DNA from: Onthophagus taurus
Lineage: Eukaryota; Arthropoda; Insecta; Coleoptera; Scarabaeidae
Assembly (NCBI RefSeq): GCF_036711975.1
Contig: NC_091970.1
Coordinates: forward strand, 1,557,501 to 1,621,500
DNA length: 64,000 nt
Reading direction: 5' to 3'
Part shown: positions 48,640-62,000 of the stretch, one piece after another
Position numbering within the stretch: position 1 is the stretch's first letter
How the letters are laid out: every line of letters starts with the position of its first letter
Notes under the pieces: generated by a model
Database searches by the model: none
What the model saw: the letters and a program-made list of their open reading frames with translations, nothing else
What the model was told of the DNA's origin: nothing
Position numbers and translations under genes: made by a program

Positions 48640-50660
48640 ATGGCTAGTTTAAGGTTCCACAAGTAAGTTTTTTTTTAATTAGTCAATATCGAAAATTCTT
48701 TCCTTTATCATATTCATTTTATTGAGAAATAGATAACCAATAGATAACAATGAGCGGATAAATCAATCGATTCATTGTTTTTTGCGATCCAATTTAGATA
48801 AATGATGTTCAAACTAATCTCCAAAAATCATCTAAAGTATTAATAAATTATTACTAATTTTAATACAATCCTTTTAAACCCTTAGAGCAGCTAAAGATGG
48901 TTATATTGAGGTACTAAAAGAAGCAACAAGAAGCGATTGCAACACAAAAGATGAACAAGGGATGACACCAACTTTATATGCAGCTTTTTATGGCCATTTA
49001 GACTCCTTACGGTTATTATGTGGGCGAGGGTGCGCTCAAATTAATGTCAAAAAAGATCAAACTTAATTTTTTTTAATTTAACAGTGGAAATCCAGATAAA
49101 GCCGACCATTTCGGAAACACCGCCCTTCATTTAGCCGCGGCTCAAGGCCACAAAGCCGTTGTGACGTTCCTCGTCAATTTTGGGGCCAACATTTATGCAA
49201 TGGACATCGATGAAAGAACTGCGAAAGAATTAGCAGGAATTAGCAACCGAGAAGATATAATGATCTTCTTAGATCAAGCAACCGCTAAATTGGAGTCGAT
49301 TGATAAGAAGAAATCAAAAGAAATGAAAGAAAAAGCGAAAAAAGAGACTGAAAAACGAATTAAGGTTAGAAAAAAATTAAAATGGCGTAAAATTGGTTGC
49401 CTATATTTTTTTATATTTATTTTTTTAAAATTTAATTTAAATTTACCTATATTTAATAATTCAAATTAGTTTGTATCTCATTCAGTTAAATATTTTTAAA
49501 ACTCCAGTCACACTCACATTTCTACTTAATCTATATTTTTACATCTATATTTTAGTTAGGCAACCCAAGTTACCTCAATTTTCTTTTTAGAAATTCAACA
49601 AACGTCAAGCTAAACTTTACGAATCGGTGGAACCAAAAATCGGGAAAAAATCAAACGGGAGATTATTTAACACCCTAAAAAATCGAATTAAAAGTCGCCA
49701 ATACGCCTCAAACCCCAATTTACAAAACGCCGGTTTAGAACAAATCAGCACAAATCCAAGTCAAATTAGCTCAACACCAAGATTTAGCACGATCGTAAGC
49801 GGAAATGGAACAACGAGAGGTGTTTTTAGCGCCGTCGAGAGAAAGGCGCGATCCAAACAACGAAATAACGACGCTGCAAATGACGATTTTAAAGTTAGAT
49901 TATTTTTTTTTTAATTAAATCAAAGAATTAAAAAATTATTTTTTAGATAAGTGAAATTGAAGATGGAAAACGCTCAGTTCGCTCAATAAGGGGGTTAAAA
50001 GGACGCGGATCCGAAGTTCTTTACACCGGTCAAGTCGATAGTAAACGGGGTAAATTAAACGATGTGTTTAATGGTAATAATGATGATCTTAACCATGAGG
50101 AAAACGACACATTCATTGGACAACAAATTGGGACTTTAACTCGGTCAATATCTCAACCAAACATTTTAAACGACATCAAAAACGCGTCAGAAACACCGCA
50201 AGAATCCACCCCGAATGTTGAAGCACCTAGTATATTTATTCGTCCAGGGATTGGGTCTTTAGCGTTTCGAAAAAGCATTACAAATACTTTACAAGCTATG
50301 TCGATGGCGGAACAAGCACGATTAGATGTAAATTCGATTGGTTCGGCGGGAAGTTTAGCTTCGCGACCGAAAAATTTCGGTTTTTCTGAAGATAATATAA
50401 GCGATATGGATTCTTCGTCTGACGAAGAAACCGACGAAAAAAGTCCGTTGGAGCGATTTTTAACCGCGTGGGGGTTGAAAGAGTATTTGGATAAATTCGA
50501 GGAGCAAAAAATTGATTTGGATACACTACTTTTGTTGACGGAGGGTGATTTGAAAAGTTTAAATTTGCCTTTGGGGCCACATAGAAAATTAATCACCGCG
50601 ATTAATGAACGAAAATTGGCTTTGGAGAGTCCTGGTGAAATAATCGATGGAAAATTATAA
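48640..50660 (+). CDS. Sans: Sans / USH1G-like ankyrin and SAM scaffold protein
   Basis: Exons are 48640-48662, 48886-49029, 49085-49364, 49591-49893 and 49947-50660, giving 487 residues with all phases matching. The tiny first exon (MASLRFHK) joins to [14 protein letters not shown], matching the SANS start. Ankyrin repeats cover about 8-100 ([26 protein letters not shown]), a Lys/Glu-rich helix about 115-150, a disordered middle, and a SAM domain about 417-480 ([17 protein letters not shown] to [11 protein letters not shown]). In vertebrates SANS is a scaffold of the Usher protein complex with myosin VIIa and harmonin in hair-cell stereocilia; insects use the homologue in actin-based projections and hearing organs. 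The C-terminus is EIIDGKL. It is divergently arranged with the KIAA0319L-like gene. Confidence 0.93.
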
Positions 50661-50695
50661 TTGAGGATTATATTATTATATTTTTTGAATATCTA

Positions 50696-50701
50696 AATAA
50701 A
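50696..50701 (+). terminator. Polyadenylation signal AATAAA of Sans
   Basis: Hexamer 36 bases after the stop codon in an AT-rich 3' UTR. Use is inferred. Confidence 0.5.
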
Positions 50702-50814
50702 AATTTATTAATGCAATTTTAATAAATTGTTAATCATTCATATGATTTTATGAACGTATCCCAATTATTTGACATTTACGATAATAACATAACCTTAAAT
50801 ACTAAAAAAAAAAT

Positions 50815-51130
50815 TTTGACGTTTTCAACATCTTTGGTATATAACAGAGAAACTAATAAAGTTGGAATTAAATCGATTAAGAAATATATCTTCTAGGATT
50901 CATAATGAACAAAATTTATTCATAAAATTTTGCCCCATGATTTTAAATTTAAGAATTATGACCGATTTTAGTCTTCAAAATCGTTAATTTTTAGGTTTTC
51001 AGCTTCTTACGTATGTAATAGAGAAACTAATAGAGCTAGAATAAAATCGGTTAAGAATCATATCTTTTAGGATTTATAATGAACAAAATTTATTCATAAC
51101 ATTTTGCCCCATCATTATCTCTTTAGGAGT
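50815..51130. repeat. ~180-bp tandem duplication
   Basis: Two copies sharing AGAGAAACTAATA, then AATGAACAAAATTTATTCATA and TTTTGCCCCAT, beginning near 50845 and 51022. Intergenic between Sans and the TMC gene. Confidence 0.75.
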
Positions 51131-51134
51131 TATG

Positions 51135-51660
51135 ATATAAACTTACCTTGTTTATAATTCCTTAGATAAACCAATTTTGAGTTATATACAGCCTTTTAAA
51201 CCAATTAAATAAGACTTTTTCCTTAAAAAAAAACTTAAAATTCAATTTTGACAAGCACCTGTAATATTTGGAGCTTAATCACCATGGTAACCGAGTCAAG
51301 TTGGATAACCTAAAAATAATAAAATTTTAACCGTTGGATTAAATCAAAAAAAGATATTTTTAATTTATTTCTCTTAATTAGAATCGATTTAAATTAACTA
51401 CAATTAACAAATTTGTTATGAATGCGAGATAATCGTAAAGAATTCGAATTGATAAAAAAATCGGAATAAAATTTTATTATTTTAAGGTTATCCAACTTCG
51501 CTCGGTTACCATGGTGATTAAGAATCAAATATGGCAGTTGCTTCTCAAAATTGACGTTGAATTTAAGTTCTTTTTAATGAAAAACGCATAATTAATTGGA
51601 TTTAAAGGTTGTATTTAAATCAAAATGGATGAAATTATAAGCAAGGTAAGTGGATTAAAT
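51135..51660. mobile_element. Inverted-repeat element with ~195-bp arms (MITE or foldback-like)
   Basis: The left arm 51135-51330 and right arm 51468-51660 are imperfect reverse complements; the best part is CACCATGGTAACCGAG with GTTGGATAACCT and its inverse. The spacer is about 140 bases and AT-rich. No target duplication was recognised and nothing is encoded. Confidence 0.7.
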
Positions 51661-51686
51661 CAAAAAAGAATATTTTTAGATTTTTA

Positions 51687-51753
51687 GTACTCATTTTAAA
51701 GAATTTTTAATGAAGATTACAAATATGTCAAAATTGAGGTTGACATTTTAAAT
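51687..51753 (-). repeat. Solo copy of the RINT1-intron satellite subrepeat
   Basis: About 67 bases nearly identical to the reverse complement of a subrepeat of the 1037-4510 array (shared words AATGAAGATTACAAATATGT and GAGGTTGACATTTTAAA). It lies 47 kb away in opposite orientation. Confidence 0.8.
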
Positions 51754-53020
51754 CGTGAAACATTTTAAATGAATTACGTCGGTTCTGTGCGTCTTGAAAA
51801 AGACCTTGGAAAGGGTTTAACCATTACCGTCGAGAGCGCATTTATTTAATGTTAAATAGTACCCATTAGTATTAGGAGGTTTAATTTTAGATGAGTTATC
51901 CAGCGACATCTATGATTTAGTAACTCCACTAACAATAATAAATCTCTTTTAAATTTACCTAATTAAAACGACAATTCAGAATAGATTTTTTATATTTATT
52001 TAATATTTAGCAATAAATTTTATTAATAATAACTTTTTGGCAATAAATATTAATTTAATATATCTTACTTATTAAATAGGCAACCAAACATACACAATCG
52101 TATATTGTATTGCTAATTGAAAAATTAATTTAAATTAAACAATTAACAATAATTATTAAAAAATACATTAAATCGACAAAACCTTTCCTTTAAATTCTTT
52201 ATTGTATCACCATGTTGGCAACTTTCTTCTTATACAACTTTATACAAGGTGTTTCTGTAAGTCATTGTAAATGAAATAGAATAAAAATACAAAAAATATC
52301 GTTTAAGTTAAGTTGATATCTTTCAATACAATATTTTATCCTGTTAACTATTTTTTTTTTAATTATTTTTCATAATTTTTTTTTTGAGGTTATGTTTAAA
52401 TGTCATAATCTTTTTTTTTGAGGTTATGTTTTTATTTTTTATGTTTTTACCCTTTTAAAAGTGTTTTTATTGCTTTATTGACTACTTAATCTTTTAAGTT
52501 CAAGTTATTTTTTAATCCAAAATTATTATTTATAATCCGATAGCAAAAATAGTGACAAACCCTTGACTTTAACCCATCCAATTTTTTAGTCACAAATCCG
52601 TCTTATCAATAATATATTCGCAGATATATCTAATCACAGCCGTAGATATTGAACAAAACAGGATACGCATTAAGTGGTTTATTTCCATAAAAAAAAAAAC
52701 ATTGTGAAAAACATGATGCAGACTCGATGGGCCCAGATTTGACCACTTAAATCTAAATCAGGTTTGTACTTACCACAATTTATCTTAAAACATATAACTT
52801 TATCAACGATTTGTACAACTTGAAAATTCTCTTCAAATTCTTTACAAAAATAACATGTTTTCCCTCTTATCTCACTCCCCAAAAAAATGTTTAATAAAAC
52901 AGCATGATGATAAGTTTATGTTCCAAATCTTTGTTGATTCAGTTACCTTTAAAACGATGCGACGGTGAGGCGCATTATGAATCATATTTATTACCTCTAA
53001 AATTAAAATTTCTCTTTTAG
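51754..53020. other. Intergenic or 5' region of the TMC gene
   Basis: AT-rich. The first coding exon of the TMC-like gene must end with two spare bases and should lie upstream of 53021, but I found no convincing candidate here. No other gene seen. Confidence 0.45.
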
Positions 53021-56000
53021 ATCCATTCTAAACTACCCGGGAGGGCTTGAAAACGCCTTTGAAGGTGGAAGCAATTTGGGGCGAGCATTTCAACAACGAC
53101 AGCAACTCATGGCACAACAAAACAACCCCGATATTAGGGGTGATGATCATTTAGAACGACTCGATAGCTTCATCGATAATAATTTTGATGATATTGAAGA
53201 AAATTATCTTCCTTCTGAAGAATTACAATCAGAATCATCACAACATCAATATTATGAAAACCCAAGAAATTATCCTGAAGAAATCCTCCAATCAGAATCA
53301 TCACAACATCAATATTATGATTATCCAAGAAATTACGCCGAAGAAATCCAGGATCCTACATATTTAGAACTTGCACCATCTGATTATTTAACTCCTAGAC
53401 CTTCTTATGAAACTTCTTTACAAAGACGAACGGTTTCTCTTCATCGTAAGGGTGCCACACCCAATATATCACTTCCAAAGGCTTATGTAGAACAAGATTT
53501 TGACCAACACATTAAAGCAATTGTTGAACATATGGATAAGGAGTACAAAGAGATGGAGTCAAAGACTGATAGTCAAGAAGCTGAGTTATTACGAATGTAA
53601 GTATTTAATATGAGTTAATTTAAATAATTTATTTATCATATTTAAGGCAAACTTTAAGAGATATGCCTCAAAGCTTAGCTGTAAAGAAACGTGTTAAACA
53701 AACCACTTCAAATAGAAGATCCAGAAAAACTGTTGGAATGTTTAAAATGATGAAGTATCAAATTGCTATGTCTTGGGCACATGTAAGTAATTAATTGATT
53801 CTTTATCATTTTTTCTTGTCTTTCCTTTATAGTTATTTCGTCTCTGTCGTTCTTGTCTTGATAAAATATTGTAATAAAGCTTCCAAAACAGGTTTTACCC
53901 CAGAGAGAGAAACATAACCTCAATTTATTTGACAGTTAATTTTTATTTACTCATAATTCTCTTAAAACTGTTAATATCCTTTCTAAACCATCCAAAACGG
54001 AAAAATCAGTATCAGTTACATCTAATTTATTAAATTTCGGAAGATTTTGAACGATTTAACCTTAAAAATTGAATTTAAAATTTGTAAAATCAAACTTCTT
54101 TTGTGGTTGGAGAATCTTGAAACTTCCAATGGACGGCTGAAATAGAAGGATATATGCTTCAAATGCTAAGTTTCATCCGGATTAGTGAAGAATTAAATGA
54201 AATAACTTATTTTATTCATATCTTCTTTGACATCCTAAAAATTGGTTATTTTAGAACGTACTCTTATAAATGTCAAACTTTAAAGAATCGTATCTACTTT
54301 ATTTGTTGGAATTAATCCACAATCTGTGTGTCGAATTAAAGTTTAAAGTATCTATTTTAAGACCATATAAATAGTTTTGAGTAGATACATAAAATTTAGG
54401 AGAAAAGAATTTTTTAAACAACCCCTAAAAATTGGTTATTTTAGAACGTACTCTTATAAATGTCAAACTTTAAAGAATCGTATCTACTTTATTTGTTGGA
54501 ATTAATCCACAATCTGTGTGTCGAATTAAAGTTTAAAGTATCTATTTTAAGATCATATAAATAGTTTTGAGTAGATCCATAAAATTTAGGAGAAAAGAAT
54601 TTTTTAAACAACCCCTAAAAATTGGTTATTTTAGAACGTACTCTTATAAATGTCAAACTTTAAAGAATCGTATCTACTTTATTTGTTGGAATTAACCCAC
54701 AATCTGTGTGTCGAATTAAAGTTTAAAGTATCTATTTTAAGACCATATAAATAGTTTTGAGTAGATCCATAAAATTTTAGAGAAAAGAATTTTTTAAGCA
54801 AATTCTAAAGCTTGGTCATTTTAGAACGTATCCTTAAAAATGTCAAACTTTAAAAAATCGTCGTATCTACTTTATTTATTGGAATTAACAAACGATCTGG
54901 GTATCAAATTAAAGCTTAAAGTATCTTTTTTAAGACCATCCAAAACGGGAAAATCAGTATCAGTTACATCTAATTTATTACATTTCGAAGATTTTGAATG
55001 ATTTAACCTTGAAAATTGGATTTAAAATTTGTTAAATTCAAGCTTTTTTTGTGGTTGGAGAATCTTGAAACTTCCAATGGACGGTTGAAATACAAGGATA
55101 TATGCTTCAAATACGAAGTTTCATCCGGATTAGTGAAGAATTAAAGAAGATATAAATAAAATAAGTTTTGGAATTTTGAGCGGTACGAAAGAAATCCGCT
55201 AGATGGCGTTTTTACGAACTTCTAAAGATTTTTTGACATCTGTCATTATTTGAAAATAAAAATCTGTAATTTAAACTTTATTTTTGAGCCTGAACTCGCT
55301 AAATTATTATTTTGTAAAAAAAAAACCAAAATACTCAAATAGAAGAAGAAATGGCGCGTAATCATAAAACTAATTATTATTTTTTGTTGTAGTTAAAAGG
55401 AAACATAAAGGATTTATCGTATACGTTTGAACTTTGGTATAGTTGGTTAAAGAAAATTGAAGGAAATTTCGGTAGTGGAGTGGCAAGTTATTTTAAATTC
55501 CTTCGATGGCTCTTTATTATAAACTTAGCGATGACCATATTATCTCTTTGCTTTATAATAATTCCACAAATCGTTTTGGAAGTACCAACTGGGACAAATT
55601 TTTCCGCTATGGATTTATTAGACGGAAATGGTTATTTAAGTGAATCATTGCTATATTATGGATCATATTCGAATGGTACCATTGGAGGTTATAACATACC
55701 CTCAGCTTATTTCTTTACAATGCCAGTTCTTTATATCGCCATATTTATTTTAATCAGTATCAGGTAAGAAAATTAATTTTTTTTAATTTAACTTTATAAA
55801 TAATTCTTTTTTTAGTATGGCAAGTTCTTATAAGAAAAGTTTTATCATGACTGAAGGTGGAGTACAAAACATTTTCGCCAACAAAATTTTTTGTGGTTGG
55901 GATTATAGTATACAAACGAGAAACGCAGCTGATTTAAAAATGAAATCAATTTATAACGAATTAATGGTAAAATAATCTTAATTTTAAATTATTGATTCAA

Positions 56001-59000
56001 AAACAATCTTTTTAATAGGAATCATTAAACGATGTAAACAACACCAAACGCAAATTAAGTCCATGCGATAAATTTCGCCTCTATACCATGCAGGGGGTGG
56101 CCCACTTATTTTCTATCGCCGTTTCATTAGGCGCTGGGTATTTGATGTACACGTTATTAGAATCTGATGAACATGATGATGGCGAGAAGAGTATTGTACT
56201 CGCAGTTTGTATTAATATTGTTATGGTCGTAATTCCAATGATTTTTAGGATAATTGCAAGGTGTGTAAATTTTTGACGTTTACAGATATGCAACCCAAAT
56301 AACAAAGAAGTTAATTAGGTTGCTAAAAATTTAATTAAAATTTTTTATTATTTTGATTTAATTAAATAATTATAAAAATATAAATAAATTATTAATTTAT
56401 TCTTTTTTTAGTTACGAAGATTATAAAAGTCCGAGAATTACATTATTTATTACATTAGCTAGGACGATATTTTTAGAATTATGTGTTGTAGCAGTTTTAA
56501 TTTATTATTATTTAAAAGCATCAAGTGATACGGTAAATTTTATTAACAATTATTTTAATTTTATTATTATAATTTTTTTTTTGTTTAGGAAAACTGTTGG
56601 GAAAATAATTTTGCCAAAGAAGTATATCGTTTAATCATATTCGATTTTTTCTTTTCAACTTTATTTAAAACACTTATTGATTTATCTTGGTTTCTCATAC
56701 ACAAGTAATTATTATTATTTATTAAATTATTTATAATTTAAATTAATTATCTCCCGCCATCTAGTATTACCTCAACGAATTAATTTTACGCCATGAAGTT
56801 AGCCACTCAATTTAAATCAAATAATTTTTAGGTTAACCGATTTGATTGAAGCTCCTGAATTTGATATAGCAACAAATACGCTCTCAATAATTTATAATCA
56901 AACATTATTTTGGGTCGGATTCTACTTCTCGCCGTTGTTGGGGGTGGTAATTGTGTTAAAATTGTTCCTGATATTTTACGTGAGAAGTATTGTGTTGTTA
57001 AATTGTTGTCAAGCGCCGAAAAAATCGTGGAGAGCCGCCCAAACGCAAACTTGGTTCCTTATAATCGCGTTTTTATGGTCGCTCTTGCTCCTTTTCGTAC
57101 ACGGGTTTCATATTTTTAGGTAATTAAGCTTTTTTTCTTTTAAAACGTTAATTTTATTGTTATATTTTATTTGCAGTGACCAAATTAAGTCTTCCCGTAA
57201 TTGCGGTCCTTTAACAAGCAGCGACTTCACCAGTTTAACAGGAGAGAATCTTTTTGATGAAATTCTTTTATTCTTTATAAAACCGGGAGTTGTAACTTGT
57301 ATTTTAATCGCTTTGGCGTACGTTTTATTTTTGTTATTATCATTTTAGATTTATTTGTTAAATTTGTTTACTTTTTAGGTTTGGTGTGTATTATTTAAGA
57401 GCCGTGGCTAATGCACAAATTGAAATGGTTGAATTTTTAAGATATCGTTTATCTTTAGTTTCAATTGATAAAACGTTTTTGTTGGAAAGAATTACTGAAG
57501 CTTCTCATGGTAATTATTTATTACATTTTATACATGTCTCAACAAGACCGTTCATTAGACGTTTATGGGGTGCTGGCTAAAATGGCTTGGAGTAAAATAT
57601 TTTCAGACTTCTAACACAGCTTTCTAGTACTTACTATCCATGCAAAAAGTCTTTAGTCATCGGTCAGCAGTATTTATTTTTCTGCCTGCAGTATCCAGTG
57701 TTCTGCTATGAACATTCAAAGATTTGAAAGTAATATCACAGCTTTCATTAGAATTATCTAGTCCTCTGTCTGCAGTATCTACTTTTCTGCAAGCAGTGGA
57801 TTCTAGTATCTTACTTTCAGCATTTAATGTTCCGCAAGTAACATCACGACTTGCATTAGCAGTATCTATTTCTCTGCCAGCAGTCATATTCATAAATCTA
57901 CCATAAGTCAGAAACTATAAGCGATAGAAAAAAATGTTGTGCATCAAAATTGTTAATTTTGATCCAAAAATGCATAATCCATAACAAAGATTTCTTCTAG
58001 TTGTCTGCATTTTCTGCAAAGCAACCCATAATTTTCTAAATGTCAAATTAGAGCACTTATGTTCATAAATTTACCATAAGTCAGAAACTATAAGCGATGG
58101 AAGAAAATGTTGTAGACCAAAATTGTTCATTTAGAACCAAAAAAGCATAATCCATAACAAAGATCTCTTCTAGATGGCTGCATTTTTTGTAAACTAATCC
58201 ATAATCTTCTAAATGTCAAAATCGATCACTTCATAAATCTGGCCATAAGTCAGAAACTATAAGTGATAAAGAAAAATGTTTTGCACCAAAATTGTTCATT
58301 TTGAACCAGAAATGCATAATCCATAACAAAGATTTCTTCTAGTTGTCTGCATTTTCTTCAAAGCAACCCATAATCTTCTAAATGTCAAATTACAGCACTT
58401 ATGTTCATAAATTTACCATAAGTCAGAAACTATAAGCGATGGAGAAAAAAGTTGTAGACCAAAATTGTTCATTTTGAACCAAAAAAGCATAATCCATAAC
58501 AAAGATCTCTTCTAGATGGCTGCATTTTCTGCAAACTAATCCATAATCTTCTAAATGTCAAAATCGATCACTTCATAAATCTGGCCATAAGTCAGAAACT
58601 ATAAGTGATAGAGAAAAATGTTTTGCACCAAAATTGTTCATTTTGACCCAGAAATGCATAATCCATAACAAAGATTTCTTCTAGTTGTCTACATTTTCTT
58701 CAAAGCAACCCATAATCTTCTAAATGTCAAATTACAGCACTTATGTTCATAAATTTACCATAAGTCAGAAATTATTAGCGATGGAGAAAAAAGTTGTGGA
58801 CCAAAATTCTTCATTTTGAACCAAAAAAGCATAATCCATAACAAAGATCTCTTCTAGATGGCTACATTTTTTGCAAACTAATCCATAATCTTCTAAATGT
58901 CAAAATCGATCACTTCATAAATCTGGCCATAAGTCAGAAACTATAAGCGATAGAGAAAAATGTTTTGCACCAAAATTGTTCATTTTGAACCAGAAATGCA

Positions 59001-62000
59001 TAATCCATAACAAAGATTTCTTCTAGTTGTCTGCATTTTATGCAAAGCAACCCATAATCTTCTAAATGTCAAATTACAGCACTTATGTTCATAAATTTAC
59101 CATAAGTCAGAAATTATTAGCGATGGAGAAAAAAGTTGTGGACCAAAATTCTTCATTTTGAACCAAAAAAGCATAATCCATAACAAAGATCTCTTCTAGA
59201 TGGCTACATTTTTTGTAAACTAATCCATAATCTTCTAAATGTCAAAATCGATCACTTCATAAATCTGGCCATAAGTCAGAAACTATAAGCGATAGAGAAA
59301 AATGTTTTGCACCAAAATTGTTCATTTTGAACCAGAAATGCATAATCCATAACAAAGATTTCTTCTAGTTGTCTGCATTTTATGCAAAGCAACCCATAAT
59401 CTTCTAAATGTCAAATTACAGCACTTATGTTCATAAATTTACCATAAGTCAGAAATTATTAGCGATGGAGAAAAAAGTTGTGGACCAAAATTCTTCATTT
59501 AGAACCAAAAAAGCATAATCCATAACAAAGATCTCTTCTAGATGGCTGCACTTTTTGGAAACTAATCCATAATCTTCTAAATGTCAAAATCGATCACTTC
59601 ATAAATCTGGCCATAAGTCAGAAACTATAAGTGATAGAGAAAAATGTTTTGCACAAAAATTGTTCATTTTGAACCAGAAATGCATAATCCATAACAAAGA
59701 TTTCTTCTAGTTGTCTGCATTTTCTGCAAAGCAACCCATAATCTTCTAAATGTCAAATTGCAGCACTTATGTTCATAAATTTACCATAAGTCAGAAATTA
59801 TTAGCGATGGAGAAAAAAGTTGTGGACCAAAATTCTTCATTTTGAACCAAATAAGCATAATCCATAACAAAGATCTCTTCTAGATGGCTACATTTTTTGC
59901 AAACTAATCCATAATCTTCTAAATGTCAAAATCGATCACTTCATAAATCTGGCCATAAGTCAGAAACTATAAGTGATAGAGAAAAATGTTTTGCACAAAA
60001 ATTGTTCATTTTGAACCAGAAATGCATAATCCATAACAAAGATTTCTTCTAGTTGTCTGCATTTTCTGCAAAGCAACCCATAATCTTCTAAATGTCAAAT
60101 TGCAGCACTTATGTTCATAAATTTACCATAAGTCAGAAATTATTAGCGATGGAGAAAAAAGTTGTGGACCAAAATTCTTCATTTTGAACCAAAAAAGCAT
60201 AATCCATAACAAAGATCTCTTCTAGATGGCTACATTTTTTGCAAACTAATCCATAATCTTCTAAATGTCAAAATCGATCACTTCATAAATCTGGCCATAA
60301 GTCAGAAACTATAAGCGATAGAGAAAAATGTTTTGCACCAAAATTGTTCATTTTGAACCAGAAATGCATAATCCATAACAAAGATTTCTTCTAGTTGTCT
60401 GCATTTTATGCAAAGCAACCCATAATCTTCTAAATGTCAAATTACAGCACTTATGTTCATAAATTTACCATAAGTCAGAAATTATTAGCGATGGAGAAAA
60501 AAGTTGTGGACCAAAATTCTTCATTTTGAACCAAAAAAGCATAATCCATAACAAAGATCTCTTCTAGATGGCTACATTTTTTGTAAACTAATCCATAATC
60601 TTCTAAATGTCAAAATCGATCACTTCATAAATCTGGCCATAAGTCAGAAACTATAAGCGATAGAGAAAAATGTTTTGCACCAAAATTGTTCATTTTGAAC
60701 CAGAAATGCATAATCCATAACAAAGATTTCTTCTAGTTGTCTGCATTTTATGCAAAGCAACCCATAATCTTCTAAATGTCAAATTACAGCACTTATGTTC
60801 ATAAATTTACCATAAGTCAGAAATTATTAGCGATGGAGAAAAAAGTTGTGGACCAAAATTCTTCATTTAGAACCAAAAAAGCATAATCCATAACAAAGAT
60901 CTCTTCTAGATGGCTGCACTTTTTGGAAACTAATCCATAATCTTCTAAATGTCAAAATCGATCACTTCATAAATCTGGCCATAAGTCAGAAACTATAAGT
61001 GATAGAGAAAAATGTTTTGCACAAAAATTGTTCATTTTGAACCAGAAATGCATAATCCATAACAAAGATTTCTTCTAGTTGTCTGCATTTTCTGCAAAGC
61101 AACCCATAATCTTCTAAATGTCAAATTGCAGCACTTATGTTCATAAATTTACCATAAGTCAGAAACTATAAGCGATGGAAGAAAATGTTGTAGACCAAAA
61201 TTGTTCATTTTGAACCAAAAAAGCATAATCCATAACAAAGATCTCTTCTAGATGGCTGCATTTTCTGCAAACTAATCCATAATCTTCTAAATGTCAAAAT
61301 CGATCACTTCATAAATCTGGCCATAAGTCAGAAACTATAAGTGATAGAGAAAAATGTTTTGCACCAAAATTGTTCATTTTGAACCAGAAATGCATAATCC
61401 ATAACAAAGATTTCTTCTAGTTGTCTGCATTTTCTTCAAAGCAACCCATAATCTTCTAAATGTCAAATTACAGCACTTATGTTCATAAATTTACCATAAG
61501 TCAGAAACTATAAGCGATGGAAGAAAATGTTGTAGACCAAAATTGTTCATTTAGAACCAAAAAAGCATAATCCAGAACAAAGATCTCTTCTAGATGGCTG
61601 CATTTTTTGCAAACTAATCCATAATCTTCTAAATGTCAAAATCGATCACTTCATAAATCTGGCCATAAGCCAGAAATTATAAGCGATAGAGAAAAATGTT
61701 TTGCACCAAAATTGTTCATTTTGAACCAGAAATGCATAATCCATAACAAAGATTTCTTCTAGTTGTCTGCATTTTCTGCAAAGCAACCCATAATCTTCTA
61801 AATGTCAAATTACAGCACTTATGTTCATACATTTACCATAAGTCAGAAACTATAAGCGGTGGAAGAAAATGTTGTAGACCAAAATTGTTCATTTTGAACC
61901 AAAAAAGCATAATCCATAACAAAGATCTCTTCCAGATGGCTGCATTTTCTGCAAACTAATCTATAATCTTCTAAATGTCAACATCGATCACTTCATAAAT

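Noticed and set aside
51624..51644. ATG followed by a good donor (AGCAAGGTAAGT) as possible first TMC exon
   Set aside because: The phase is wrong (it ends in phase 0, but two spare bases are needed at 53021), and it lies within the right arm of an inverted repeat.
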